Part shown: one piece after another, positions 25,540 through 34,199 of the stretch
Layout of the letters: the number at the start of each line of letters is the position of its first letter
Numbering within the stretch: position 1 is the first letter of the stretch
Source: CAWAND01 sp963727915
GTDB taxonomy: Bacteria > Chloroflexota > Anaerolineae > Anaerolineales > E44-bin32
Length of the DNA stretch: 64,000 nucleotides
Assembly (NCBI GenBank): GCA_963727915.1
Contig: CAVSID010000001.1
Coordinates: 1 to 64,000, forward strand
Reading direction: 5' to 3'
Program-made: the position numbers and the translations under genes
Notes under the pieces: model-generated
Databases searched by the model: none
What the model saw: only the letters and a program-made list of their open reading frames with translations
Told to the model about the DNA's origin: nothing

Positions 25540-28173
25540 ATGGAAGTAGGCTTGGTCCGCCAAATCGACATCGACTCCGAGATGCAGCAGGCCTATCTCG
25601 ACTATGCCATGAGCGTGATCGTTTCACGCGCCCTGCCTGATGCGCGGGATGGCTTGAAGCCGGTGCATCGGCGCATTCTGCACGCCATGCACGCCATGGG
25701 GATTCGTCCGGACACGCCTTTTCGCAAGTCGGCCCGGATCGTCGGCGAGGTCTTGGGCAAGTATCACCCGCACGGCGATATGGCCGTCTACGACGCCATG
25801 GCTCGCATGGCGCAGGACTTCTCCATGCGCTACATGCTGGTCGAAGGGCAAGGCAACTTCGGGTCGATCGATGGTGATCCGCCGGCAGCAATGCGCTACA
25901 CGGAGGCCAGGCTGGCGCAGATGGCGGTCGAAATGCTGGCCGACATCGAGAAAGACACGGTGCCATTCGACGACAACTTCGACGGGTCGCTTGAAGAGCC
26001 CCTCGTCCTGCCATCGGCCGTCCCCAACTTGCTCGTCAATGGCGCCACAGGCATCGCAGTCGGCATGTCCACCTCGATCCCGCCTCACAACCTGGGAGAG
26101 GTCGTCGACGCCTCGATCAAGATGCTCGACCGCTGGGAGAAGATGGATCAAATCAGCCTTGACGACCTGATGCAGCACGTCCAGGGGCCCGATTTCCCAA
26201 CTGGCGGGATCATCCTCCAGAGTCACAAGGAAGGGGAAGGCCTGATGGCGGCCTATGCCACCGGCAGGGGCAAGATCACTTTGCAGGCGCGCGCCCACGT
26301 GGAAGGCATGGGACGGGGACGTTCGCGGATCATCGTCACCGAGCTGCCCTATCAGACCAACAAGGCCAACCTGATCGAACGCATCGCCGACCTCGCCCGG
26401 GACGGCAAGTTGGATGGTATCAGCGACCTGCGAGACGAATCCGACCGCCAGGGTATGCGAATTGTGATCGAGCTGTCCAAGAACGCTGAAGCGGAGGACG
26501 TGCTTCGGACACTTTACAAACGCACGCCTATGCAGGGGACATTCAGCATGATCATGCTGGCGCTGGTGGATGGGCAGCCGCGCCTGCTCTCCCTCAAGCA
26601 AGCGCTCAAGGTCTATCTCGAGCACCGGCTGGAGGTCGTCCGCCGCCGAAGCGAGTTCGATCTGGCTCGCAACCGGGCCCGCGCCCATATCCTGGAGGGC
26701 CTACGGACGGCGCTTGGCAACTTGGACGAGGTCATCCATACGATACGCGATTCTCGCGACGCAGAGCAGGCCGGAAGCCGACTGCAGAAGCGTTTCAAAT
26801 TCAGCCAGGAGCAGACCCGGGCCATCCTCGATATGCCGCTCCGACGGCTGGCCAGCTTGGAGCGCAAGAAGATCGAGCAGGAATACAAGGACGTCGCCAA
26901 GCGCATCCAGGAACTTGAAGCGCTCTTGGCTTCCGAAAAGAAGATGCGGGCGACAATCGCCGACGAGCTGAGGACAGTGAAGGAGAAATACGGTGACCGT
27001 CGGCGCACGCTGATCGCCGAACCGGGCCAATCGGGCAAGCTGGATGCCCCGCTCACCGCCTCCGACCTGGCGCCGGCCAAGGACACCTGGATCCAGATCA
27101 CCGGGGACGGGAAGATCTCACGCACCACCACCGCCCGTCTGCCGAAGATCTCCGGCCGGTCCTCACCCAGGCTGGTGATGGGGGCCGATGTTAGAGACAT
27201 TCTCTACCTGTTCACGGATGAGGGCCTGGGCGCCGCCCTAGCCGTCCACACCATTCCCGAGACCGACGACCCGGACGGCGGTGTGCCCGCCGGCGGCCTG
27301 ACCGCCCTGCCAAGGGATGAAAACATCGTGACCGGCCTGGCCGTCCCGGTGGACCTGCATGAGGACAACAAACAGACAGCCTTCATCCTATTCGGAACGG
27401 CCTCCGGCATGCTGAAGAAGACCGAACTGAGCAACCTTCCGGGTCCCTCGGCGCGCGCCTTTCAAGCCATCAACGTCGGTGAACGAGACAGTCTGCTGAG
27501 GGCGGTGCTTACCTCCGGCGAGGACGAAATCATACTGGTGAGCAGCGGCGGTATGGCGATACGTTTTTCCGAGGCCGATATCCGCCCGATGGGGTTGGGT
27601 GCGGCCGGCGTGATGGGCATGCGCTTGGAAGAAGGCGACCAGCATCTGGTAGGTATGGACGTCGTACATCCCGACCATCAGCTGTTGGTGGTCTCAGAGG
27701 ACGGCCGGGGGAAGCGCACTCCGCTGGCCGACTTCCCCACCCAGGGACGCTACGGCAAAGGCGTGCTGGCCTGGAAATCGAACGACCCGTCCGGCATCGC
27801 CGGGGCAATGCTTGGAGGGCCCGCCGACCGGGCCACGGCCGTGATGGCGCGCAGAGCCGACCGTTCTATTCGCCTGGGCGATGCCAAGTCTCTCAGCCGC
27901 TCCGCCGCGGGTCGGCCGCTGTTTGAGGTCGAGGACAATGACAGCGTCGTGCGCCTGATCCCGGTGTTGGGTCGCGGCGAGTTGCCCAAGCAGCCTGCGC
28001 CAAAGACAACTCCCAAACCGAAGACCTCCAAGCGTAAGCCCCAGTCAAGCGCCAAGAGGGGATCGTCGCGCAAATCCGGCGGAAGTGCGGTGAAGAGCGC
28101 CCCTAAGAGCAGGGGCAAAGCGCCGGGGAAAACGGCCGGGAAGGGGACCGGTCACCGCAAGAAGGGCACCTAG
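25540..28173 (+). CDS. gyrA: DNA gyrase subunit A (or ParC) with basic C-terminal tail
   Basis: The 877-aa type IIA topoisomerase breaks and rejoins DNA with GyrB. The quinolone-region sequence is YHPHGDMAVYDAMARMAQ, so the residue matching E. coli Ser83 is Met while Asp87 is kept; the catalytic Tyr is in AMRYTEARL. The C-terminal beta-pinwheel has only a partial GyrA box (QGRYGKG instead of Q-R-R-G-G-K/R-G). The last 65 residues are rich in Lys, Ser and Pro, like a histone H1 tail. The frame is intact. With a weak GyrA box it could be ParC; no gyrB or parE is in the window. Confidence 0.92.
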   Translation: MEVGLVRQIDIDSEMQQAYLDYAMSVIVSRALPDARDGLKPVHRRILHAMHAMGIRPDTPFRKSARIVGEVLGKYHPHGDMAVYDAMARMAQDFSMRYMLVEGQGNFGSIDGDPPAAMRYTEARLAQMAVEMLADIEKDTVPFDDNFDGSLEEPLVLPSAVPNLLVNGATGIAVGMSTSIPPHNLGEVVDASIKMLDRWEKMDQISLDDLMQHVQGPDFPTGGIILQSHKEGEGLMAAYATGRGKITLQARAHVEGMGRGRSRIIVTELPYQTNKANLIERIADLARDGKLDGISDLRDESDRQGMRIVIELSKNAEAEDVLRTLYKRTPMQGTFSMIMLALVDGQPRLLSLKQALKVYLEHRLEVVRRRSEFDLARNRARAHILEGLRTALGNLDEVIHTIRDSRDAEQAGSRLQKRFKFSQEQTRAILDMPLRRLASLERKKIEQEYKDVAKRIQELEALLASEKKMRATIADELRTVKEKYGDRRRTLIAEPGQSGKLDAPLTASDLAPAKDTWIQITGDGKISRTTTARLPKISGRSSPRLVMGADVRDILYLFTDEGLGAALAVHTIPETDDPDGGVPAGGLTALPRDENIVTGLAVPVDLHEDNKQTAFILFGTASGMLKKTELSNLPGPSARAFQAINVGERDSLLRAVLTSGEDEIILVSSGGMAIRFSEADIRPMGLGAAGVMGMRLEEGDQHLVGMDVVHPDHQLLVVSEDGRGKRTPLADFPTQGRYGKGVLAWKSNDPSGIAGAMLGGPADRATAVMARRADRSIRLGDAKSLSRSAAGRPLFEVEDNDSVVRLIPVLGRGELPKQPAPKTTPKPKTSKRKPQSSAKRGSSRKSGGSAVKSAPKSRGKAPGKTAGKGTGHRKKGT

Positions 28174-28228
28174 GGCTGGGCGTGCGGTGCCTTGGAGCCC
28201 GCTTCTCCGGCATCGAGGCCCGGGGCGG

Positions 28229-28696
28229 CTAACCAATTCGCTCCCAGTCCAGAATGCGTGTGACCTGCTCCCCAGCCCAGGAAGTGGTGGCCAGCCGGAT
28301 CTGCAATCGATCACCCTCGACGGTGAGAGTCCTGGCGACCTCCATCCCTACGTCGTCGGGGTTGAGGGCTCCCTCCAATCGATGGATGACGACTCCGGTC
28401 TCCGGGTCGCCAGCCTAGGCGCCGAAGTAGGCGTCATAGCCGCCGACGGCGCCGGTGTTGTCTTGGCCAATGGGCGCCGCCGCAGTCAGCGGCTCGCCGC
28501 ACCGGTCCCGCTTCATGAACTGAGCGGCAAACCGCTCAGGTGCGTAGGTCAGGATGCCCACCGGATCTTCCCCAAGGATCGGACCGATCCTGCGCGAACC
28601 GTCCTCGGCGAAATCCTGACGGGTTCGCAGCCACCACACACCAAGCATGCGCTTCGCCAGCCCATCCCTTTCATGCACATTCTCATCCTCCGCCAT
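28229..28696 (-). CDS. Lipocalin-like domain protein (one frameshift)
   Basis: The joined protein of about 155 aa begins MAEDENVHERDGLAKRMLGVWWL and has the lipocalin-like (Lipocalin_5) features LGVWWLRTR, GEDPVGILTYAPERFAAQFM and, after a shift near 28420, MEVARTLTVEGDRLQIRL. Proteins of this group are small beta-barrels of unknown ligand, often secondary-metabolism or detoxification related. ATG 28696 follows GGAGGATCAG. A Rex/CRP-like palindrome lies 97-120 bp upstream. Confidence 0.72.
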
Positions 28697-28792
28697 CTGA
28701 TCCTCCACTTGAACTTCTTCAAAACAACGATCTGAACCCAGACGCGACTCAGACCGCTCGGCAGCGCACCGGGCGAAGTGTCGCGGCCCGTG

Positions 28793-28816
28793 GATTTGTG
28801 AGAAATATCACAAATC
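28793..28816. promoter_or_regulatory. Rex/CRP-like palindrome, site 4
   Basis: GATTTGTGA-N6-TCACAAATC has perfect 9-bp arms, the longest of the eight. It lies just past the end of the first M23 gene and about 100 bp upstream of the lipocalin-like gene, both on the minus strand. Confidence 0.65.
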
Positions 28817-28824
28817 GACCGAGG

Positions 28825-30300
28825 CTACTGTCCTGGCGGAGTGTAAATGATCCAATTCTCTCGGCTGGTGCAGGTGCACGCCTGGATGACATTGGAGGCT
28901 TTGGTCAGCGTGCCCTGGTAGGCGGCGCCCCCGGCCTGGGCCACCCAGCCGTCCAGGATGAAGGGCAGCACGCCCGAGGCCGGGAGCCACTCACCGTTGT
29001 AGCGCCGAGCGACATGCACGTGGGTCCCGGTTGCCCGCCCGCCTTCGCACGATGGGTGGCCGAGCAGATCACCCTGTTTGACAGCTGTGCCAGCAACGAT
29101 CCGATCGTTGGTGGCCATGTGGAAGAAGATCAACACCCACCCGGTGCGATCGTCGCCGTCTCCGTCGAGGTCCAGCACCACCAGGGCCTCTTCGCTGCGA
29201 GTGATCTCGCCCTCCACGGGTGCAGCCACCCATTCGCTGGACACGGCACAGCCGCCTTCGGCCGCCGGCGGGGCGAAGTCCAATGCGCCGTACGGCAAGC
29301 TCTCTCCCCAGGTCGGATGGGGGCCGCCAGTGAAGTCCCAGACACGGTTGGGGAGGAACGGCAGCGCAATCCTGGGCTGCTCGAGATTGGCCGGGATGAA
29401 GTCCAGCTCGCGGGCGAAGGGGTCGCCCCAGAGCTCCACGTAGGTGGCGTAAAGGCCGTCCGGGCTGGTGTCGTGCTCGAACGTCTTCAGGTTGTCCATA
29501 GCGGCGAACAGCCGCATGACGGCCACGGTCCCGGCATTCTGCCAGGGATCGGGGCGGACGATGTAACCGTCGGTGGTCTCGAATTCTCTCAGGCTGCCAC
29601 TGCGCCATCCGTAGTAGCCGTTGTTAAGCTGCTCGACGGCCCAGTTCAATTGTCGATAGACCCCCTGATCCAAGGTGCTGGGATAACCCAGCGGGTAGGT
29701 CCTTTTGCCATCCGTCGGAAACGGGTCCGACAAGGCTTGGGACCGGTATTCGAGCAGCGTCAGGAGCAGACGAGGGTTAATCGAGTAGTTATCAGCCACG
29801 ATCTGGATGGCGTCCCACACCTTGCGCTCTCGGCCGAAGGCGTAGTCGGTTACGCCAGAGAGGTACCCAGGCCGCTTGAGGATTTCCTGCCGCAAGTCAA
29901 AACCTACAGCCGACGGCCCGTTAACTAGCTCGCTGTCGGGGATGATTTTGAAAGGCGAGCCGGTGAGCGGAAGATTGTAGGCTGGGATCTGCATCGGGTA
30001 GCCGGCAGGCAGGGTCGTCGCCGAGTCGGGGATGGCGGGATTGGCGGACAGGATTTCGTCCACAGACGTGTTGAAATGCGACGCCAGCGCACTCAGCGTG
30101 TCGCCGGTCTGGGCAACGTAGCCCACCAGGCTGCCGGGGGCGATCAACGTTCGGGTTGGAAGCGGAGTCGGCCCGCCGTCCGGGGTCGTGGTGGCCGGCG
30201 CGTCGGTTGGCGGAGCGGCCTCCTGGCCAGCGGGCGCACAGGCGGCGACGAAGAGCATAGCGGCCAAACAAGCCTGAAACAGCGTTCTGCGTATCTTCAT
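28825..30300 (-). CDS. LysM-M23 peptidase lipoprotein, copy 1
   Basis: A lipoprotein (LAAMLFVAAC) with a Thr/Pro-rich linker, one LysM domain at about residues 60-107 (YVAQTGDTLSALASHFNTS), a conserved helical middle region (YSINPRLLLTLLEYRSQ near 195) and a C-terminal M23/LytM metallopeptidase. Zinc ligands are predicted from GGPH, ALDFAPP and HVHVARRYNG. It would cut peptide cross-links in the wall. Its ATG directly follows the stop of copy 2. It shares the whole domain plan with copies 2 and 3. Intact, 491 aa. Confidence 0.87.
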   Translation of the reverse strand: MKIRRTLFQACLAAMLFVAACAPAGQEAAPPTDAPATTTPDGGPTPLPTRTLIAPGSLVGYVAQTGDTLSALASHFNTSVDEILSANPAIPDSATTLPAGYPMQIPAYNLPLTGSPFKIIPDSELVNGPSAVGFDLRQEILKRPGYLSGVTDYAFGRERKVWDAIQIVADNYSINPRLLLTLLEYRSQALSDPFPTDGKRTYPLGYPSTLDQGVYRQLNWAVEQLNNGYYGWRSGSLREFETTDGYIVRPDPWQNAGTVAVMRLFAAMDNLKTFEHDTSPDGLYATYVELWGDPFARELDFIPANLEQPRIALPFLPNRVWDFTGGPHPTWGESLPYGALDFAPPAAEGGCAVSSEWVAAPVEGEITRSEEALVVLDLDGDGDDRTGWVLIFFHMATNDRIVAGTAVKQGDLLGHPSCEGGRATGTHVHVARRYNGEWLPASGVLPFILDGWVAQAGGAAYQGTLTKASNVIQACTCTSRENWIIYTPPGQ

Positions 30301-31890
30301 CTAGCGTGAGATCAGAGTCTGTCGGGAAGCGCAGGTGCACGCCAAGACGGTTTGGCCATCCTTCACGAGTTCTCCCTGGTAGGGTTTGACCCCGGCGTGA
30401 GCCACCCAGCCGCTCAGGTCAAACGGCAAGGGGCCGTCGGCCAAGATCCATTCTCCATTGTACTTTCGAACCAAGTGGAGGTGGGTGCCGGTGGCAATCC
30501 CCCCCTCACAGGATGGGTGCCCGATCAGGTCGCCTTGTTCAACAAAGGTCCCCTGCGCCACACGGCCTTGGCTGGCGATGTGCAGGTAGATCAAATCCCA
30601 CCCGGTTTGTTCCCGCCCGTCGCCATCCAAATCCAGCACCACGACGCCCCCGCCACTGCGCACTACCAGGCCGGCGGCGGATGCCACTGCCCAGTCCTCT
30701 GAGATAGCACACCCGGCCACGCTGGTGGATGGGGCAAAGTCGAGTGCTGCCCAGGCCGATTCGCGCTCCCATGCCCCGTGGGGCCCGCCGGTGAAGGCCC
30801 AGACATGGCCCGGGAGGAAGGGCAGGACCATCGGTGGCTGCTCGAGCCCAGGCTCGAACAGGGGATGGAAATACTGCCATGGATCACCATACAATTTCTT
30901 ATAGGTGGCAATGAAACCATCCGGGCTGAGCGCCAGTGCCCAATCGCGCGGCGTCATCGTCTCGGCGAAGTAATACTGCAGTGCGACTGTGCCGGCGTTC
31001 AATTCCGGCGCCAGGCGGACGAGGCTGGCATCCCTGAATACTAGCTCCGTCAGACGGCCGGCCCGCCAATCGTAGTAGCCCTTGCCGAGCTCGTTTGAGA
31101 GCCATGAGAGCTGTTGGTAGAGGCCCCTGAACTGCGGGTCAACATGACCCAAGGGATAGTCGAAGGCGTCGCCGCTGGGGCGCGTCGGGTCGGTCACCCA
31201 GTGGGACTTGTACTCGAGCATCGCCAGGAGCAACCGAGGGTTGACCGAATTGTCCCGTGCGGCAATGGCCAGCACCTCCGGCCCCGCGCGCCAACGCTGA
31301 CCGACGTACTCGTGATAGCTGGCCAAGTATCCCCCCTGCGCCTCGGCGAAGGCCGAGACATCGAAATCCACCGCATGGGGAGAGAAGACCAGTTCGCTAT
31401 CCGGGATCAGCAAATCAGCCGGGCCGGTGGGTCCAAGTCGGCGGGGGATGAGCAGGATGGTCTCCGGTGCGATGAGCGAATCCTCGTCGGGCAGTGCACC
31501 TCCCGAGGTTGCGATGTCGGAAGTCAGCACCCCGAACCGCACAGAGACGGCTCGCAGCGTATCGCCGGGTTGGGCGCTGTAGACGATCGTATCGGGTTGA
31601 TTGTTCGACGAGGCAGTTGGCGTGGCGGGGGGCGTGGGTGAGGCCGGCGCTTCAGGCGTGGCAGGCGTGACGGTTGCGGTGGGCACAACAGTTGGAGGTT
31701 CGGTGGGTGTGAAGGCGGGCGTCACCGAAATCGGGGGGACCTGAGTGGGAGCAAGGGTCTGGGAGGGATCCGATTCTGCTGCGACCTCCGTCACCGGGAT
31801 ATCAGACCGAGCGCAGGCGAGGGTGGCTACCAAGACGGCCAGGGCCGGAAGCAGCAGCGGCCAGATGGCGGGGTTTCGGCGACCGGTCAT
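30301..31890 (-). CDS. LysM-M23 peptidase lipoprotein, copy 2
   Basis: Lipobox LAVLVATLAC after ATG 31890 (MTGRRNPAIWPLLLPALAV); a very long Thr/Pro linker; LysM-like segment (VYSAQPGDTLRAVSVRFGVL); middle region NSVNPRLLLAMLEYKSHW; M23 domain with GGPHGAWERESAWAALDFAP and GTHLHLVRKYNGEW. Two cysteine pairs (VAGCAISEDW, LACTCASR) also occur in the other copies. It starts 8 nt after the stop of copy 3, so all three are likely one transcript. Intact, about 529 aa. Confidence 0.87.
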   Translation of the reverse strand: MTGRRNPAIWPLLLPALAVLVATLACARSDIPVTEVAAESDPSQTLAPTQVPPISVTPAFTPTEPPTVVPTATVTPATPEAPASPTPPATPTASSNNQPDTIVYSAQPGDTLRAVSVRFGVLTSDIATSGGALPDEDSLIAPETILLIPRRLGPTGPADLLIPDSELVFSPHAVDFDVSAFAEAQGGYLASYHEYVGQRWRAGPEVLAIAARDNSVNPRLLLAMLEYKSHWVTDPTRPSGDAFDYPLGHVDPQFRGLYQQLSWLSNELGKGYYDWRAGRLTELVFRDASLVRLAPELNAGTVALQYYFAETMTPRDWALALSPDGFIATYKKLYGDPWQYFHPLFEPGLEQPPMVLPFLPGHVWAFTGGPHGAWERESAWAALDFAPSTSVAGCAISEDWAVASAAGLVVRSGGGVVVLDLDGDGREQTGWDLIYLHIASQGRVAQGTFVEQGDLIGHPSCEGGIATGTHLHLVRKYNGEWILADGPLPFDLSGWVAHAGVKPYQGELVKDGQTVLACTCASRQTLISR

Positions 31891-31897
31891 CGGAGCT

Positions 31898-33544
31898 TCA
31901 ACGCGAGATCTGGTTGTCGGGCCCCCGGCAAGCGCACGCCTCCAGGCTGACGTTTCCACGAGTCAGCGTTCCGTCGTATTGCACTCCGGTGCCGGCGGAG
32001 ACCCAGCCATCCAGGTTGAAGGGAATGCCGCCGTCGGCCGAAATCCACACGCCATTATACTTGCGAGCCAAATGCAGGTGCGTTCCGTCGGCCACGCCCC
32101 CTTCGCAGGACGGGTGCCCCAAGCGCTGCCCAGCTCTGACCATCTCCCCTTCTTGAACGCGATCCCTCGACTCGATGTGCATGTAGAGCACTACCCAACC
32201 CGTCTGCTCGTTGCCATCCCTATCCAGATCTTCGAGCACCTCACCATTGCCGGCACGCACGATCAGGCCGTCCGTCACAGCTGTCACCCATGCGTTCGAC
32301 GACACGCATCCCAGGGCATCTCCCGGCGGGGCAAAATCGAGGGCAGCCCAGGCAGAGCCCGAATCCCAGCCACCGTGGGGACCACTGGTGAAGGACCATG
32401 TCCGGCCGCCTTCAAACGGAAGCTGCATGGCTGGCTGGCTCAGGTCGGAGGGCAGCATCGGTTCGACAGCCCAATCGAAGGGGTCTCCAAACAACGTAGT
32501 GTAGACCTTGATAAAGCCGTTGAGTCCGACGACATGCCGCCACTGCTCCACGGGGTAGATCTGGGCAAACATGTACTGCAGGCCAATCGTTCCCGCATTG
32601 AGACCATCCCCAGCTGGCACAACAGATCCATCCCCAAATCCGATCGGCCCCGACCAGCCGGCCTGCCACAGGTAGAAGCCGGCATTCATCTGGTTGGCGG
32701 CCCATGAAACTTGGGAGAACAAGCCCTCCCAGCCCGATCGCCGGTAGCCGAGGGGGTAGGCTGCCACATCGGACGAGACATGACGTTGCGTGAGCCAGCC
32801 TCCTTGGTACTCGAGCAGGCCGAGAAGGAGCCGTGGGCTGACTGAGTACCGGTTCCCGACAAGCTGGATGATCTGGGCCCCCGAGAGCGTCTGCCCCTCC
32901 ACGTCTTCGCTGTAATGAGCCAGGGCGCCGTCCCACTGGCGGATGACCGAGGCAACGTCGAAGAAGACCTGGGAGGGCCCATTGACCAACTCTGAATCGG
33001 GGATCAATTTGTCGGCCGGGCCCTGGGGTTGGGGAACAGGTGCGGGGATCTGCAGGATCTGCCCCACGGCCAGATAGTCCGGGTTGTACAGGCCGTTGGC
33101 CGTCATCAGATACGACACCCCGACACCGTACCTTCCAGCGATCTGATTGAGCGAATCGCCAGGTTGCACGACGTAGATCTCGGCGGAAGTCCTGATGGCC
33201 GGAGGGTCACGCACAGGGTCAGGAGTGGGCGTGGGCCGGATCTCGCCGGTGGGCACGGTCGGCGGAAAGAGCCGCATCAGGGCAATCGGGGTGGGCGTTG
33301 CGGTTGGCGTTGCCGTGGGGAAAGGGACGTCCCCGATCCACGGATCGATCATCTTCCAGGCGACCTGCGACGTGTCAGCCTTGACGCAGCCAGCCTGAGC
33401 CAGCATGACGGCCAGCGACGCCAGCGCCAGGCGCCAGCGTGGCGCCGGCGGCCGGCAGATCAATCGCACTTGTCCTCTGTCACTAGCCAATGGTCGCCTC
33501 CGGCCGCCAAATGGGTTGAGCCGGATGCTCCCCGCCTCGGGCAT
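31898..33544 (-). CDS. LysM-M23 peptidase lipoprotein, copy 3
   Basis: First gene of the triplet, 548 aa from ATG 33544. A basic N-terminus precedes the signal (LALASLAVMLAQAGC). After a linker with repeated TATPTATPTP-type sequence comes a good LysM domain (YVVQPGDSLNQIAGRYGVG), the middle region YSVSPRLLLGLLEYQGGW and the M23 domain (SGPHGGWDSGSAWAALDFAP, GTHLHLARKYNGVW). The middle Glu in LLEYQ resembles the catalytic-Glu helix of lytic transglycosylases, but this is inference. An in-frame start closer to the signal peptide is possible. Confidence 0.87.
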   Translation of the reverse strand: MPEAGSIRLNPFGGRRRPLASDRGQVRLICRPPAPRWRLALASLAVMLAQAGCVKADTSQVAWKMIDPWIGDVPFPTATPTATPTPIALMRLFPPTVPTGEIRPTPTPDPVRDPPAIRTSAEIYVVQPGDSLNQIAGRYGVGVSYLMTANGLYNPDYLAVGQILQIPAPVPQPQGPADKLIPDSELVNGPSQVFFDVASVIRQWDGALAHYSEDVEGQTLSGAQIIQLVGNRYSVSPRLLLGLLEYQGGWLTQRHVSSDVAAYPLGYRRSGWEGLFSQVSWAANQMNAGFYLWQAGWSGPIGFGDGSVVPAGDGLNAGTIGLQYMFAQIYPVEQWRHVVGLNGFIKVYTTLFGDPFDWAVEPMLPSDLSQPAMQLPFEGGRTWSFTSGPHGGWDSGSAWAALDFAPPGDALGCVSSNAWVTAVTDGLIVRAGNGEVLEDLDRDGNEQTGWVVLYMHIESRDRVQEGEMVRAGQRLGHPSCEGGVADGTHLHLARKYNGVWISADGGIPFNLDGWVSAGTGVQYDGTLTRGNVSLEACACRGPDNQISR

Positions 33545-33695
33545 CCAACCCTCGGTGGAAGAGGTTCAAGATTCATGCCATGGCAGCTCCATCGCCAGGC
33601 AGGCTGCGAACTCTAACACACAAGGTTTGGCAAGGAATGAAGGTAGTGTCAGGAAGTGGTCGCCAGGGGCCCGAGGTTAATTCGGCACCCGCTGC

Positions 33696-34199
33696 CTAGA
33701 TGAATTTCTCGAGCATGTAAGCCGGTTCGGAGACGAAGCGCATCTGGCCCTCGTGGTCGATGTAGGACCACTCGCCAGGATCCTCGGCAAAGCGCCGATA
33801 GCCCATGCTCTGGTACAGGCGTATGGCGCGCGCGTTGTCGCGGGCGACGGCGATGACCGCCCGCTCAAAGCCATGGGCGCGAAGGACGACTTCGGCCTCC
33901 AGGAGAAGCTGGGTGCCAATTCCCTGGTTGCGAAATTCGGGACGCACGCGGAAGGCATACAGATAGCCGGAATGCGACCCGTCCGCCAGATCGGCCCGCG
34001 CGCTGGTCAATTGGACGAATACCTGGCCGACGATCTGGCCCTCTACATCGGCCACCAGCAGCACCCTCCGGCCGCGCTTGGCCTCTGCCATGGCATGGCG
34101 GTAGAGGCGGCGGAAGTGCTGGTAGCGCCCTTCCCATTCCAGCTCGGGGAGGTCCCGCTCCTGTGCATGCCGGATTAAGAGCCGTTCGCGCTCAACCAC
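33696..34199 (-). CDS. GNAT family N-acetyltransferase
   Basis: A 167-aa single GNAT domain. The acetyl-CoA-binding loop is VRPEFRNQGIGTQLLLEAE, followed by VARDNARAIRLYQSMGYRRF, the usual C-terminal motif. The start is GTG 34199, which overlaps the end of the upstream tRNA nucleotidyltransferase, so translation is probably coupled. The substrate is unknown. Intact. Confidence 0.88.
   Translation of the reverse strand: MVERERLLIRHAQERDLPELEWEGRYQHFRRLYRHAMAEAKRGRRVLLVADVEGQIVGQVFVQLTSARADLADGSHSGYLYAFRVRPEFRNQGIGTQLLLEAEVVLRAHGFERAVIAVARDNARAIRLYQSMGYRRFAEDPGEWSYIDHEGQMRFVSEPAYMLEKFI

Noticed and set aside
25624..26688. A 354-codon open frame antisense to gyrA
   Set aside because: gyrA is intact and conserved throughout; the antisense product has no recognisable domain.
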